This document shows positions 42,399-51,077 of a stretch of DNA of 64,000 bases, in pieces. Origin of the DNA: Salinispora mooreana (GTDB lineage: Bacteria; Actinomycetota; Actinomycetes; Mycobacteriales; Micromonosporaceae); NCBI RefSeq assembly GCF_000379065.1, contig NZ_KB900614.1, positions 1,548,850 through 1,612,849 on the forward strand, given 5' to 3'. Position 1 is the stretch's first letter. Every line of letters starts with the position of its first letter. A model generated the notes under the pieces. The model searched no databases, was not told the DNA's origin, and worked only from the letters and a program-made list of their open reading frames with translations. A program made the translations under genes and the position numbers.

Positions 42399-43877
42399 AT
42401 GGGCGAGCACAGTGACGTACAGACCTTCGACCGTGCGGATCGAGCCCGGCATCGGGAAAAGCTCCACCATTGCCTCCGGGCCTTCGCCGAGTTGCTGCCG
42501 GACTCCCGGTTCGACGTGGATCGGCCAACGACCGGGCTGGAGATCGAGCTCAACCTGATCGACGACGAGTCGCGGCCCGCGATGCGCAACGCCGCCGTGC
42601 TGGCCGCGGTGGCCGACCCCGACTTCCAGACTGAGCTGGGTCAGTTCAACCTGGAGATCAACGTAACTCCGCTGCGACTCGCCGGCACGGGGGCGTGGCA
42701 GTTCGAAAAGACGCTCCGTGAGCGCCTCGACGCCGCCGATGTCCGGGCCCGCACCGTCGGTGCCCGCCTCGTCCTGATCGGAATCTTGCCGACGCTACGG
42801 CCAGAACACTTCACCTCGGCCGCGCTCTCTGCGAATCCCCGCTTCGAACTGCTCAACGAGCAGATCTTCGCCGCACGCGGCGAAGATCTGCGGATCGTCA
42901 TCAACGGCGTGGAGCGACTAGCGATCACCGCGGACACCATCACTCCAGAGGCGGCCTGCACCAGCGCTCAGTTCCACCTCCAGGTCAGCCCCGCCCAGTT
43001 CGCCGACTACTGGAACGCGGCGCAGGCGATCGCCGGCGTTCAGGTCGCGCTGGGCGCCAACGCACCGCTGTTCTTCGGCCGGGAGCTCTGGCGGGAGACG
43101 CGGATACCGCTGTTCGAACAGGCGACCGACACCCGCGCAGAGGAGATCAAGGCACAGGGCGTCCGCCCCCGGGTGTGGTTCGGGGAACGCTGGATCACCA
43201 CCGTCTTCGACCTCTTCGACGAAAACGTCCGCTACTTCCCCGCACTGCTGCCGGTCTGCGACCCGGAGGACCCAACCGACGCGATCGCGGCTGGTAACGT
43301 GCCGAAGCTGGCCGAGCTACGCCTGCACAACGGCACCATCTACCGGTGGAACCGGCCGAGGTACGACGTCCAGGCGGGCCGGCCGCGGCTACGGCTGGAG
43401 AACCGCGTGCTACCGGCCGGGCCCACCGTGGTCGACACCGTCGCCAACGGAGCGTTCTTCTTCGGCCTTGTCCGCGCGCTGGCCGAGAGTGACCGCCCGC
43501 TGTGGTCGCAGATGTCATTCAACGCCGCCGAGGAGAACTTCGCCACCTGCGCTCGGCACGGCATCGACGCGCAGGTCTTCTGGCCGGGCCTCGGCTACCT
43601 ACCCGTCACCGAGTTGGTGCTCCGCCGACTACTGCCGCTGGCCCACCACGGGCTGGATCGCTGGGGAATGGACCCCACCGAGCGGGATCGGCTGCTCGGC
43701 ATCATCGAGCAGCGCTGCCTCACCGGCCGCAACGGGGCGAGCTGGCAGGTCGCCACCCTGAACAGACTTGAGTCCGCTGATCGTCTGCGCCGGCCCGAGG
43801 CGCTGCGCGAGGTGGTCCGCCACTATGTGGACCTGATGCACAGCAACCGACCGGCCCACGAGTGGCCCATCCCCTGA
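42399..43877 (+). CDS. Glutamate-cysteine ligase family 2 (GCS2) protein
   Basis: 492 residues from ATG 42399. The N-terminal GLEIELNLIDD carries the conserved metal-binding Glu residues of GCS2 enzymes, followed by GQFNLEINVTPLRLAG, VLIGILPTLRPEHF and SAQFHLQVSPAQFADYWNAA. These proteins join glutamate to an amine using ATP. Actinobacteria use mycothiol rather than glutathione, so the natural product is probably not glutathione; ergothioneine-type (EgtA) or another gamma-glutamyl product is possible, though no egt genes are nearby. The start follows GGTGACC without a strong Shine-Dalgarno. It is followed by a MarR remnant. Confidence 0.85.
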   Translation: MGEHSDVQTFDRADRARHREKLHHCLRAFAELLPDSRFDVDRPTTGLEIELNLIDDESRPAMRNAAVLAAVADPDFQTELGQFNLEINVTPLRLAGTGAWQFEKTLRERLDAADVRARTVGARLVLIGILPTLRPEHFTSAALSANPRFELLNEQIFAARGEDLRIVINGVERLAITADTITPEAACTSAQFHLQVSPAQFADYWNAAQAIAGVQVALGANAPLFFGRELWRETRIPLFEQATDTRAEEIKAQGVRPRVWFGERWITTVFDLFDENVRYFPALLPVCDPEDPTDAIAAGNVPKLAELRLHNGTIYRWNRPRYDVQAGRPRLRLENRVLPAGPTVVDTVANGAFFFGLVRALAESDRPLWSQMSFNAAEENFATCARHGIDAQVFWPGLGYLPVTELVLRRLLPLAHHGLDRWGMDPTERDRLLGIIEQRCLTGRNGASWQVATLNRLESADRLRRPEALREVVRHYVDLMHSNRPAHEWPIP

Positions 43878-43900
43878 CCCACCCGGTCGAATTCGGATAG

Positions 43901-43906
43901 TAAGGT
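43901..43906 (+). promoter_or_regulatory. -10 box (TAAGGT) of the decayed MarR gene
   Basis: TAAGGT ends 6 bases before the GTG at 43913, the leaderless spacing seen elsewhere in the window, which marks the original start of the remnant. Confidence 0.4.
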
Positions 43907-43912
43907 GTGGAA

Positions 43913-44162
43913 GTGTCAGCGACCGAACTGACACCTCGGCCGGCAGTCGAGGATCCCGACCCGGTTCTGGTCGCCATCGAACGGGCAATGATCAAAATTC
44001 GTCGCCGGTAGACCCACCGAGTACTGGGCCACATCGCCAAAGGACGAGCCGCACACCGACCTGAACCAGATCGCCGACCTGGCCCGGCTGCTGACCAGGT
44101 TCACCGCCTCGATCACAGCGGACGAATCCGGCTCCGAGGCGCCGCCCGCCAACCACACCTGA
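43913..44162 (+). pseudogene. MarR-family regulator remnant with amber stop and internal deletion
   Basis: From GTG 43913 the frame reads MSATELTPRPAVEDPDPVLV, then AIERAMIKIRRR and a TAG at 44009-44011. After the stop, THRVLGHIAK continues in the same frame, then the frame is lost. The end DLNQIADLARLLTRFTASIT in another frame, stopping at 44162, is a typical MarR C-terminus. Full MarR proteins are about 150-170 residues; here only about 83 codons remain, and the central winged helix is missing. A CAG to TAG change plus a deletion is the simplest history. The family identity is inferred from the terminal segments. Confidence 0.65.
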
Positions 44163-44273
44163 GCGGCCCGACGCGCTTCAGCTCCGGCCAGCAGAGAGAT
44201 CACGACCGCTTGCACTGTCGGCAGCACCCCGCCACACCGCCTGCGGTAGGCGCAGCGAGGAGGCACTGAGGAC

Positions 44274-45126
44274 GTGGCGAGAACAATCAGGGTCAGCACC
44301 CGGAGCGCGACCTTCCAGCAGTGGCAGGCCCTGCTGACCAATCGCACCAAACGCCAGCGCGCGGGGGAGTTCCTGGTCCAGGGGGTCCGGCCCATCACCC
44401 TCGCCGTCGAGCACGGTTGGCAGGTCCGTGCACTGCTGTATCCCGACGGGCAGAACCTCTCCCGATGGAGTCGAGACCTGCTGGACCGGGTCGGCGGGGC
44501 CAGTCGGGTGGCGGTGTCGCCGGAGCTTTTGGGTGAGCTCGGAGGCAAGGACGAGGAGCCACCAGAGTTACTCGCGGTGGTCGGGCTCCCCGAGGACCGA
44601 CTGCAGCGGATACCCCGCTCGGCCGACATGTTGGTGATGGTCTTCGACCGACCGACCGCTCCCGGCAACATTGGTTCGCTGGTTCGGTCCGCGGACGCCT
44701 TCGGAGCCGCCGGCGTGGTCATCACCGGGCACGCAGCCGACCCCTACGACCCCAAGTCCGTGCGCGAGTACCGGTTCGATGTTCACTGTGCCCGTGGTGC
44801 GCGTGCCGAGCCATCGGGCGGTACTGGACTGGGCCGACTCGCTGCGCGCTGCGCACATCCCCATCGAGATCGTCGGCACCGACGAGAACGGCGAGGTCGA
44901 GATCGCCGGACACGACCTCACTGGCCCCAAGCTCATCGCGGTGGGGAACGAGACGCGCGGACTCAGCACGGCATGGCGGCAGTCCTGCGACCAGATGGTA
45001 CGGATCCCGATAACCGGCGCCGCCAGTTCCCTGAACGCCGCCGCCGCGGCGACCGTCGTGTTGTACGAGGCCGCACGGCAACGAAGAGTGTCGACATCCG
45101 ACGATGCGACTCACGTACGCCCGTAG
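44274..45126 (+). pseudogene. TrmH/SpoU-family RNA 2'-O-methyltransferase disrupted by a frameshift
   Basis: The first 163 codons read MARTIRVSTRSATFQQWQAL, then EFLVQGVRPITLAVEHGWQV (substrate-binding domain) and MVFDRPTAPGNIGSLVRSAD (start of the SPOUT knot). At about 44760-44768 the frame changes. The other frame continues with ASTGSMFTVPVVRVPS, DENGEVEIAGHDLTGPKLIA, VGNETRGLSTAW and RIPITGAASSLNAAAAATVV, the AdoMet-binding knot. Loss of two bases in a CGCGCG run in the VRASTGS segment would explain it. Unfused, the product lacks the catalytic knot, so the gene is inactive, or the reading contains a two-base sequencing error. GAGG precedes GTG 44274. Confidence 0.85.
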
Positions 45127-45433
45127 CGGCGGCGTTCAGGTAGGTGGCGGCGCCGGGACTCCGCCACCGCCCTTCCAGGTAGAGGCGCGGAGCGACGACC
45201 GCCGTCGGGACGCCACTCGCCTCGATGTCGTGGATGAGCTGGGCGACCGGAGTCTCCGGCGCGGCTTGCAGCGGCGTCCCCGGCTGGTCAACGATCTGAT
45301 CGCTGGTGGAGATGACACCCCGGTCAGGTCGGGCCGTTGCGACTGCCGCGGCGACCGCTTTGGCAAGGCGAGTGTGGGGCAGTCCCGACACCCGCAAACG
45401 GCCGGCAGTCACTGACACCCACCATGGTGTCAA
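44963..45433 (-). CDS. Doubtful open frame antisense to the methyltransferase end
   Basis: 156 codons. The first 110 (around RLYLEGRWRSPGAATYLNAA) have moderately coding-like composition and lie mostly in the gap between the methyltransferase and citrate synthase genes; the rest is antisense to the methyltransferase remnant. I recognise no family and see no good ribosome site. It may be a small decayed gene or chance. Confidence 0.2.
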   Translation of the reverse strand: MTPWWVSVTAGRLRVSGLPHTRLAKAVAAAVATARPDRGVISTSDQIVDQPGTPLQAAPETPVAQLIHDIEASGVPTAVVAPRLYLEGRWRSPGAATYLNAAATGVRESHRRMSTLFVAVRPRTTRRSPRRRRSGNWRRRLSGSVPSGRRTAAMPC

Positions 45434-45473
45434 CGGCTACCGGCCGATTGAGTTGGGCGATTGTCGCTCCGGG
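45127..45473. other. Gap between the methyltransferase remnant and citrate synthase
   Basis: Holds only the doubtful minus-strand frame just described and a plus-strand frame with no recognisable content. I see no RNA gene or clear terminator hairpin here. Confidence 0.5.
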
Positions 45474-46757
45474 TCAGCGCTGCTCGAGGTTGACGTAGTC
45501 GCGCTGCACGGCACCGGTGTAGACCTGCCGCGGACGGCCGATCTTCGTCTCCGGATCCTTGATCATCTCACGCCACTGGGCGATCCAGCCGGGGAGCCGC
45601 CCCAGCGCGAACAGGACCGTGAACATCTTCGTCGGGAAGCCCATGGCCTTGTAGATCAGGCCCGTGTAGAAGTCCACGTTCGGGTAGAGCCGGCGGGAGA
45701 CGAAGAAGTCGTCGGCGAGGGCGATCTCCTCCAGCTCCATCGCGAGGTCCAGCATCGGATCCGAGTTGGACATCCGACCGAGCACATCCTGGGCGGCCTT
45801 CTTCACGATGGCGGCCCGGGGGTCGTAGTTCTTGTAGACCCGGTGGCCGAAGCCCATCAGCTTCGCACCGGCCTGCCGGTCCTTGACCCGCCGCACGAAG
45901 GAACGGACATCGCCGCCGTCGGCCTGGATTGTCTCCAGCATCTCCAACACGGCCTGGTTCGCACCGCCGTGCAGCGGACCGAAGAGGGCGTTCACACCGG
46001 CGGAGACCGAGGCGAAGAGGTTGGCGTTGCTGGAACCCACCAGCCGTACGGTCGAGGTGGAGCAGTTCTGTTCGTGGTCGGCGTGCAGGATGAACAGCAT
46101 GTCCAGCACCCGAGCCATCACCGGATCGACCTCGTACGGCTCGGCCGGCACACCGAAGGTCATCCGGAGAAAGTTCTCCACGTACCCGAGGGAGTTCTCC
46201 GGGTACAGCAGCGGCTGGCCGATCGACTTCTTGTAGGCGTACGAGGCGATGGTCGGCACCTTCGCCATCAGCCGGACCGTCGACATCTCCACATGCTCGT
46301 CGTCGAACGGGTCGAGACTGTCCTGGTAGAAGGTGGAGATGGCGCTGACCGCCGAGGAGAGCACCGCCATCGGGTGCGCTTCCCGGGGGAAGCCGTCGAA
46401 GAACCGACGCATCTCCTCGTGCAGCAGCGAGTGCCGCCGGATCCGCTCGGTGAACTCGGTCAGCTGCTGCTGGGTGGGCAGCTCACCGTAGGTCAACAGG
46501 TACGAGACCTCCAGGAAGGAGGACTTCTCCGCCAGCTGCTCGATCGGGTAGCCACGGTAGCGCAGAATTCCCGCGTCGCCGTCAATATAGGTGATCGCGG
46601 ACGAACAGGCGGCCGTGTTCACGAAACCAGGATCGTAGGTCGTCATCCCGGTCTGCTTGAGCATCTGGCTCACCCCGATGCCGGCGGGACCCTCGATCGC
46701 CGCTTTCACCGGCATCGACAGCTGCCCACCGGGGTGATCGAGCTTGACTTCCGTCAT
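45474..46757 (-). CDS. gltA: Citrate synthase
   Basis: Condenses oxaloacetate and acetyl-CoA to citrate, the entry to the TCA cycle. The 427-residue protein is a type II (GltA-like) citrate synthase. The catalytic triad is visible: His in NALFGPLHGGANQ, His in KLMGFGHRVYKNYDPRA and Asp in LYPNVDFYTGLIY. The N-terminal extension with GPAGIGVSQMLKQTGMTTYD and YIDGDAGILRYRGYPIEQ is typical. ATG 46757 is clear, with GAGG some bases upstream. Regulation by NADH is common in this type but not visible. A long opposite-strand frame is a shadow. Confidence 0.97.
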   Translation of the reverse strand: MTEVKLDHPGGQLSMPVKAAIEGPAGIGVSQMLKQTGMTTYDPGFVNTAACSSAITYIDGDAGILRYRGYPIEQLAEKSSFLEVSYLLTYGELPTQQQLTEFTERIRRHSLLHEEMRRFFDGFPREAHPMAVLSSAVSAISTFYQDSLDPFDDEHVEMSTVRLMAKVPTIASYAYKKSIGQPLLYPENSLGYVENFLRMTFGVPAEPYEVDPVMARVLDMLFILHADHEQNCSTSTVRLVGSSNANLFASVSAGVNALFGPLHGGANQAVLEMLETIQADGGDVRSFVRRVKDRQAGAKLMGFGHRVYKNYDPRAAIVKKAAQDVLGRMSNSDPMLDLAMELEEIALADDFFVSRRLYPNVDFYTGLIYKAMGFPTKMFTVLFALGRLPGWIAQWREMIKDPETKIGRPRQVYTGAVQRDYVNLEQR

Positions 46758-47081
46758 GTGCGTCCTCGCTTCGCCGACAGATCTTCTTCGTTGAATTTCC
46801 TTCGCTTTTACCGTATTCGTGCTTCCCAGGACACCGTCCGCGGTGGTTCACCGGTGAGGTATGCGTCACCCATTTCCCGGCCGAGCGGCCCAGGAAACAC
46901 CGACCGGTCGACCGCCCCAGGACCGAAAGTCAGGCCGAGGCAGGACAGGGCAGAACGAAACCACTGGACGGCAACAAATCAGTCGAAATCACATCAGCGC
47001 ACTACAAACTGCCGGGCAGAGGCCGGGATGGACGGGCCGGGGCCGAATAACGGGCAACCGCGGGCCGACCGGGGACCGGGG
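46758..47081. other. Intergenic region between citrate synthase and the sulfatase-like gene
   Basis: 324 bases. An AT-richer patch at about 46785-46825, upstream of gltA, probably holds its promoter, but no clear hexamers stand out. No gene, hairpin or repeat of note. Confidence 0.5.
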
Positions 47082-49166
47082 TCAGGAGAGCGCGAGTCGG
47101 GTCAGCGTGCCATCTGGAGCGACGAGGAAGAGAGCAAGCTGGTTGGCTCCCGGCCGAAAGATCTGGTCATCGCCGATCAGGGCGGCGAACCGGCGCCCGC
47201 CCTCGTCCCGGCCAACCACCGGAACCACGACGGCAACCCGGCCGTTGATGGCCACCGCCAGCGGGGTGCCATCAGGGATCTCGTCGGGCAGGTCGCCCCA
47301 GACCAACGCGGGCAGCATGCCCTGGTCCGGGTCCACCTCCCGGAAGGCAGCCAGGTTCTCGACCCGGGCCACCCCTGCCGCCGGCTGATCCGGCACCGTG
47401 CTGCCGACCAGCGGGTGCGGCGCGACGGGCGGCACCGCGGTGGGTACGCCACCGCCGATCGGGGTCGGCTGGGCGGGCCGGTCATAGAACACCTTGCTCG
47501 CCTGCGCCCGGGGCGCCTCCCGCGCCGACCGGCCATCAACCGCCCAGGGCAACCGGATCGCCGCCTCATCGGCGATGGTGGGCAGCAGGTCAACGTGCTG
47601 CCAGTTCCGGTCGTCGAGCCGGCCGGTGCGCTGCCCGGGATACTTGACAAACAGCGGCACCCAGGCCACCTCATCGGCGGCGACCTCGATCGCGCCCATC
47701 CCCCGCCCCTGTGCCCCCTTGGTGAAGCTCACCCCGTGGTCGGCGGTGACCACCAGCAGGGCGTCGTCGTAGAGTCCGGTGGCGCGCAGCGTACGCAGGG
47801 TCTCGCCGATCAGCCGGTCGGTGTAGCCGAGCTGGGCCAGATGCCGCTGACGGGCCAGTTCCACCCAGCCCTCCCCCTCGTTCGGGAAGTCCTCTGGCGC
47901 CGCATAGCGCACCCCCGAGGGCAGGTACGCCCACGGCGAATGCGGCATCAGCAGGTGTAGGAAGTGCAGGGTGGGCCGGGCGGATGGCTGGAGTCCGGCG
48001 AGGAAGCTACTGAACCGGGCCGGCTGGTTGTCGTTCAGCCGGTCCCAGCGAAACTTCGGATCCGCCGGGATCGGCTCGGCCGCGTCGATGCCAGCCTCAG
48101 CGGCGGTCTGCTCCCGGTAGGAGTCCGCCGGGTCAACCCGGCTCTCCGTCAGCGCGGATATTCGGGCCAGCAACTTCGCGCTCTCCCGAGCCAGTACACC
48201 CATCCCCTGCTCCCGACCCGGCGGCGTCTCACAGCGGCTGGGCGGGCAGAGCCGGGTGATGCTCTCCTCGGCACGGATGTCGTACAGGCCGCCGAAGGCG
48301 GTGAACAGGTTGTCCGGATGCTGTGAATAGTGTGGAGCCGCCCCCGTGGCCGGGTAGCGGCCGGTCAGCATCGCCGGCAACGCGTACGGCGTCCAACCGC
48401 TGACCCCCGTCGCGTTGCGGTACCAGGTCGAGCCAGTGGCCAGCTCCGCGAAGTGCGGGAACCGGTCCGCGTCGATCTGCCCGTCCGGGCCGAGCAGGGA
48501 GACGAGAGGCAGCTCGTCGAGGATCAACAGCACCACCGGCGGGTGGCCACCAGCGCGGGCCAGCCCGACGGCGCCGCCATCCCCGCGCGGCAACACCACC
48601 GTCGAGGTGGGCGACACGAGCAGGAACAGCGCAACGAAGACTGCTGGCCCGAGCGCCGCGACCCGCAGCACGCGGGCCGGGGCACGCCACCGCCGGTAGG
48701 CCACCGTCGCCGCCACCGCGACAACCAGCGCCAGCACCAACAGTGGTACGCCCCGCAACGGTGTCAGATGCCGTCCAATCTGTACGGCCAGCGCGGTAAG
48801 CAGTAGCCCCACCAGCAGCGTGTGGGTCAGCTCCCGGACGGTACGGCCGGCCAGCCGCGACATCGCCGCGATCGTGCCGACCACGACGGTCGGCACGATC
48901 GCGACCAGCACGACCAGCTGCACGATCTCGCCCCGACTGGCCCGATGGAAGAGGAAGAAGTCCGGACTCCGGCCGAGTACATCCAACAACGGCTGAGTGA
49001 CCACGAGCCCGAGCAGAGCGGCGAGCTCCAGCAGCCGGCAGCCCTCCGCTCTCCAGCCACGCCGCGCTGCGCCGTCCGGGCCCCCCGCTGCACCGGCTCG
49101 TCGATCAGTGGTGCCGGCCACTCCGACGGGTTGATCCGGTGTGGGCGCGCCGCCCACGTCAGCCAC
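47082..49166 (-). CDS. Membrane-anchored sulfatase-like (alkaline phosphatase superfamily) enzyme
   Basis: 694 residues. The first 210 hold about four to five membrane helices (LVVTQPLLDVLGRSPDFFLF, LVVLVAIVPTVVVGTI and others). The rest is an extracytoplasmic sulfatase/phosphotransferase fold: PPVVLLILDELPLVSLLGPD (metal-binding Asp), GWTPYALPAMLTGRYPATGA (candidate nucleophile Thr), HFLHLLMPHSPWAYLPSG and VVTADHGVSF (metal site Asp-His). Relatives transfer phosphoethanolamine or phosphoglycerol, or hydrolyse sulfate; the activity here is unknown. GTG 49166 overlaps the methyltransferase stop by eight bases. It is the last of three genes probably acting on an envelope glycan. Confidence 0.85.
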   Translation of the reverse strand: MADVGGAPTPDQPVGVAGTTDRRAGAAGGPDGAARRGWRAEGCRLLELAALLGLVVTQPLLDVLGRSPDFFLFHRASRGEIVQLVVLVAIVPTVVVGTIAAMSRLAGRTVRELTHTLLVGLLLTALAVQIGRHLTPLRGVPLLVLALVVAVAATVAYRRWRAPARVLRVAALGPAVFVALFLLVSPTSTVVLPRGDGGAVGLARAGGHPPVVLLILDELPLVSLLGPDGQIDADRFPHFAELATGSTWYRNATGVSGWTPYALPAMLTGRYPATGAAPHYSQHPDNLFTAFGGLYDIRAEESITRLCPPSRCETPPGREQGMGVLARESAKLLARISALTESRVDPADSYREQTAAEAGIDAAEPIPADPKFRWDRLNDNQPARFSSFLAGLQPSARPTLHFLHLLMPHSPWAYLPSGVRYAAPEDFPNEGEGWVELARQRHLAQLGYTDRLIGETLRTLRATGLYDDALLVVTADHGVSFTKGAQGRGMGAIEVAADEVAWVPLFVKYPGQRTGRLDDRNWQHVDLLPTIADEAAIRLPWAVDGRSAREAPRAQASKVFYDRPAQPTPIGGGVPTAVPPVAPHPLVGSTVPDQPAAGVARVENLAAFREVDPDQGMLPALVWGDLPDEIPDGTPLAVAINGRVAVVVPVVGRDEGGRRFAALIGDDQIFRPGANQLALFLVAPDGTLTRLALS

Positions 49167-50571
49167 TCAGGACCACCCGGTACAGGGTCCGACTACCCGA
49201 CGGCAGGTGAAGGCGCTCCTCGAGGTGACCGCGGGCGGCGAGCAGCCGCTCGAACTCGTCCCGCCGGTAGTGGGGGAAGGTGTTCTCCAGCTTGTTGGCA
49301 AGCAGCCGGCGGGCCATCGGATCTTCCGGGTGCACGAACTCCACCACCAGGCGGGTGCCCGGCCGACCGAAACCGGCCAGCCACGCGACCACCTCCGGTA
49401 ATGGGACGTTACGCCCCACCGCGAGGTGGTGGACCACCGCCAGGGCAAGGACGACATCAGCCCGCGCCCGATCCCCGAAGGAGGCCCGCTCGACCCCCCG
49501 CCAGCCGCCGCCGGGGGACGGGTCGGCCAGATCCATCACCAGTGGCAGGATCCGCTGCTCCCCCGCAGCCCGCAGCTCCCGGTACAGCCGGTCGACCACC
49601 CCCGGGTCCTGTTCGACGGCGACAACGTGCTCGGCATGGCGCGCGGCCAGGCGGGCGTACCGACCGTCGTTGGCCCCGAGGTCGAGCGCCAGCCGGGTCG
49701 GGGTCCCAGCGGTCAGCGAAGCGGCGACGAAGCGCTCCTTGGCGGCCCGGTCCTCGGCGGTGTAGCCGCAGGTGCGCTGGTAGTCGATCCAGTGGCTGGC
49801 GGGCGGCGGGCGGTCCAGCCGGCCGACAAGGCGTTGCAGGCCGCGTACCGTGGCGACGGCGAGGTCACGGGAGTAGCCGGCGTCGCGTAGCTGGTTGCGG
49901 ACCTCGGCCGTGCTGGATCGAGCGTTGCGTCGCTGCATCGCGTCGTGTAGGTGGACGTGGGTAAGTACGCCGGGACGAAACCGACGACGGCCGGTGAAGA
50001 GACGACGAATCTGGTCCGCCTCGATGCCGTCCACCTGGGCCCGCAGCAGCGGCTGAAAGTCCAGCCCCAGGTGGGCACCGAGGAGCAGCGGGTAGAGCAG
50101 GGTCTGACAGAACTGGCGGTAGCCGGCCCAGGGTTCACCATCCCGGACCGGGGTGAACGAGCCGATGTCGATGAAGACCGGCTCCGCGCCACGCCACTGC
50201 AGGTTGTAGGCCGAACCGTCCTTGGTGGTGAACCCGCCCGGCAGCGCCGCCTGGAGGATCTCCAGGTGCAGCAGGGCGGCGTCTCGCAACATGCCGTGGG
50301 ACCATTCGTACGGGTGGGAGACGAATGGGATGCGTTCGTGCCGGAGCACCGCGGCCCAGCCCGGTGGCGCCGGGCTGGTCTCGACGGTGTCGCAGACCTT
50401 GCCCTCGGCAAGCAGCGCCGTGAAGAAGTCGCTGCCGACGAGGGCCCGCCAGTCGGCGGCGGCTCGCCCGTCCAACCCACGCAGCACGTCGTCGCCGCGG
50501 TGGAAGACGCGGTTCGCGGGGTCCCGGAAGGACGCCGGCTCGGCCCGCAGGTCGGGATACGCAGATGTCAT
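49159..50571 (-). CDS. Class I SAM-dependent methyltransferase (NoeA-like)
   Basis: 470 residues from ATG 50571. The N-terminal 270 residues (LRHERIPFVSHPYEWSHGML, GAEPVFIDIGSFTPVRDGEP, LLYPLLLGAHLGLDFQPLLR) resemble the nodulation protein NoeA-like methyltransferase family. The C-terminal half has a Rossmann motif, TRLALDLGANDGRYARLAAR (motif I), VVAVEQDP, and later RADVVLALAVVHHLA. It is probably cytoplasmic and modifies a sugar or lipid-linked precursor. It begins five bases after the small membrane protein and overlaps the sulfatase-like gene, so the three form one operon. The long upstream frame to 51069 has no support. Confidence 0.82.
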   Translation of the reverse strand: MTSAYPDLRAEPASFRDPANRVFHRGDDVLRGLDGRAAADWRALVGSDFFTALLAEGKVCDTVETSPAPPGWAAVLRHERIPFVSHPYEWSHGMLRDAALLHLEILQAALPGGFTTKDGSAYNLQWRGAEPVFIDIGSFTPVRDGEPWAGYRQFCQTLLYPLLLGAHLGLDFQPLLRAQVDGIEADQIRRLFTGRRRFRPGVLTHVHLHDAMQRRNARSSTAEVRNQLRDAGYSRDLAVATVRGLQRLVGRLDRPPPASHWIDYQRTCGYTAEDRAAKERFVAASLTAGTPTRLALDLGANDGRYARLAARHAEHVVAVEQDPGVVDRLYRELRAAGEQRILPLVMDLADPSPGGGWRGVERASFGDRARADVVLALAVVHHLAVGRNVPLPEVVAWLAGFGRPGTRLVVEFVHPEDPMARRLLANKLENTFPHYRRDEFERLLAARGHLEERLHLPSGSRTLYRVVLSG

Positions 50572-50576
50572 GCCGG

Positions 50577-50726
50577 TCAGTGCCGGTCGGTGGGCTGCTT
50601 GCGGAACCGGTCCACCAGGCGTCGCCAGTAGAGCTTGCCGGCCACCGCGACACCAGCTATCCCGCCAACCACCGCCTGCACGATCAGGCTGCCCGATCCC
50701 GCGTCCAGGTAGGCCAGAAGATCCAC
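50577..50726 (-). CDS. Small membrane protein with YLDAGSGS motif, first gene of the envelope operon
   Basis: 49 residues from GTG 50726 (MDLLAYLDAGSGSLIVQAVV). GGAAGGAG precedes the start. It has one membrane helix (LIVQAVVGGIAGVAVAGKLY) and a basic tail (WRRLVDRFRKQP). The LDxGSGSLxxQ pattern recurs in small proteins encoded next to exopolysaccharide and sulfatase-like genes in many bacteria, but has no known function. A 91-residue version from 50852 is rejected because the start is weak and the extension is unlike the family. Confidence 0.75.
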   Translation of the reverse strand: MDLLAYLDAGSGSLIVQAVVGGIAGVAVAGKLYWRRLVDRFRKQPTDRH

Positions 50727-50888
50727 CGGCCACTCCTTCCGATCTCGACCCTCGGCACACCGAAACGGCCCACCAGGGAGGGTTTGCCCAATACGCTGGG
50801 GATGTATTCGGACACAGTACGCGCATGTCGGAGCGATGCGGGTGATAACCACGCGATTTTCCGATCTGATAGCGAAGCGACCTCCTGA

Positions 50889-51056
50889 TCACCCACCCCG
50901 CCGGTGGTGCATGGTGATCCCGAAGGTCAGTCGCCGGTTCGCCGCCGTGTTGGCGACCGCGGTCATCAGCAGCGACAGTAGCGCCGCCGGATCCGTCAAC
51001 AGGTCGACTTCCATGTACACGAGCACCGAAGCGGTGCGGCCGACCAGGCGGACCAC
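50889..51056 (-). pseudogene. GtrA-family membrane protein remnant
   Basis: A 55-codon frame from GTG 51056 reads MVRLVGRTASVLVYMEVDLL, then a hydrophobic stretch ending LLMTAVANTAANRRLTFGIT, and stops after MHHRRGG. The TAVANTAANRRLTFG string is a hallmark of actinobacterial GtrA-type (bactoprenol-linked glucose flippase) proteins, which have about 130-160 residues and four membrane helices. Only one or two helices remain, so it is both N- and C-truncated. It begins 22 bases after the histidine kinase stop, suggesting it was once the third gene of that operon. Confidence 0.6.
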
Positions 51057-51077
51057 AGTACCCGCCCACGCCCCTTG

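Noticed and set aside
45306..47960. 884-codon plus-strand frame across citrate synthase
   Set aside because: Antisense shadow of gltA and the sulfatase-like gene; sequence is low-complexity and matches no family.
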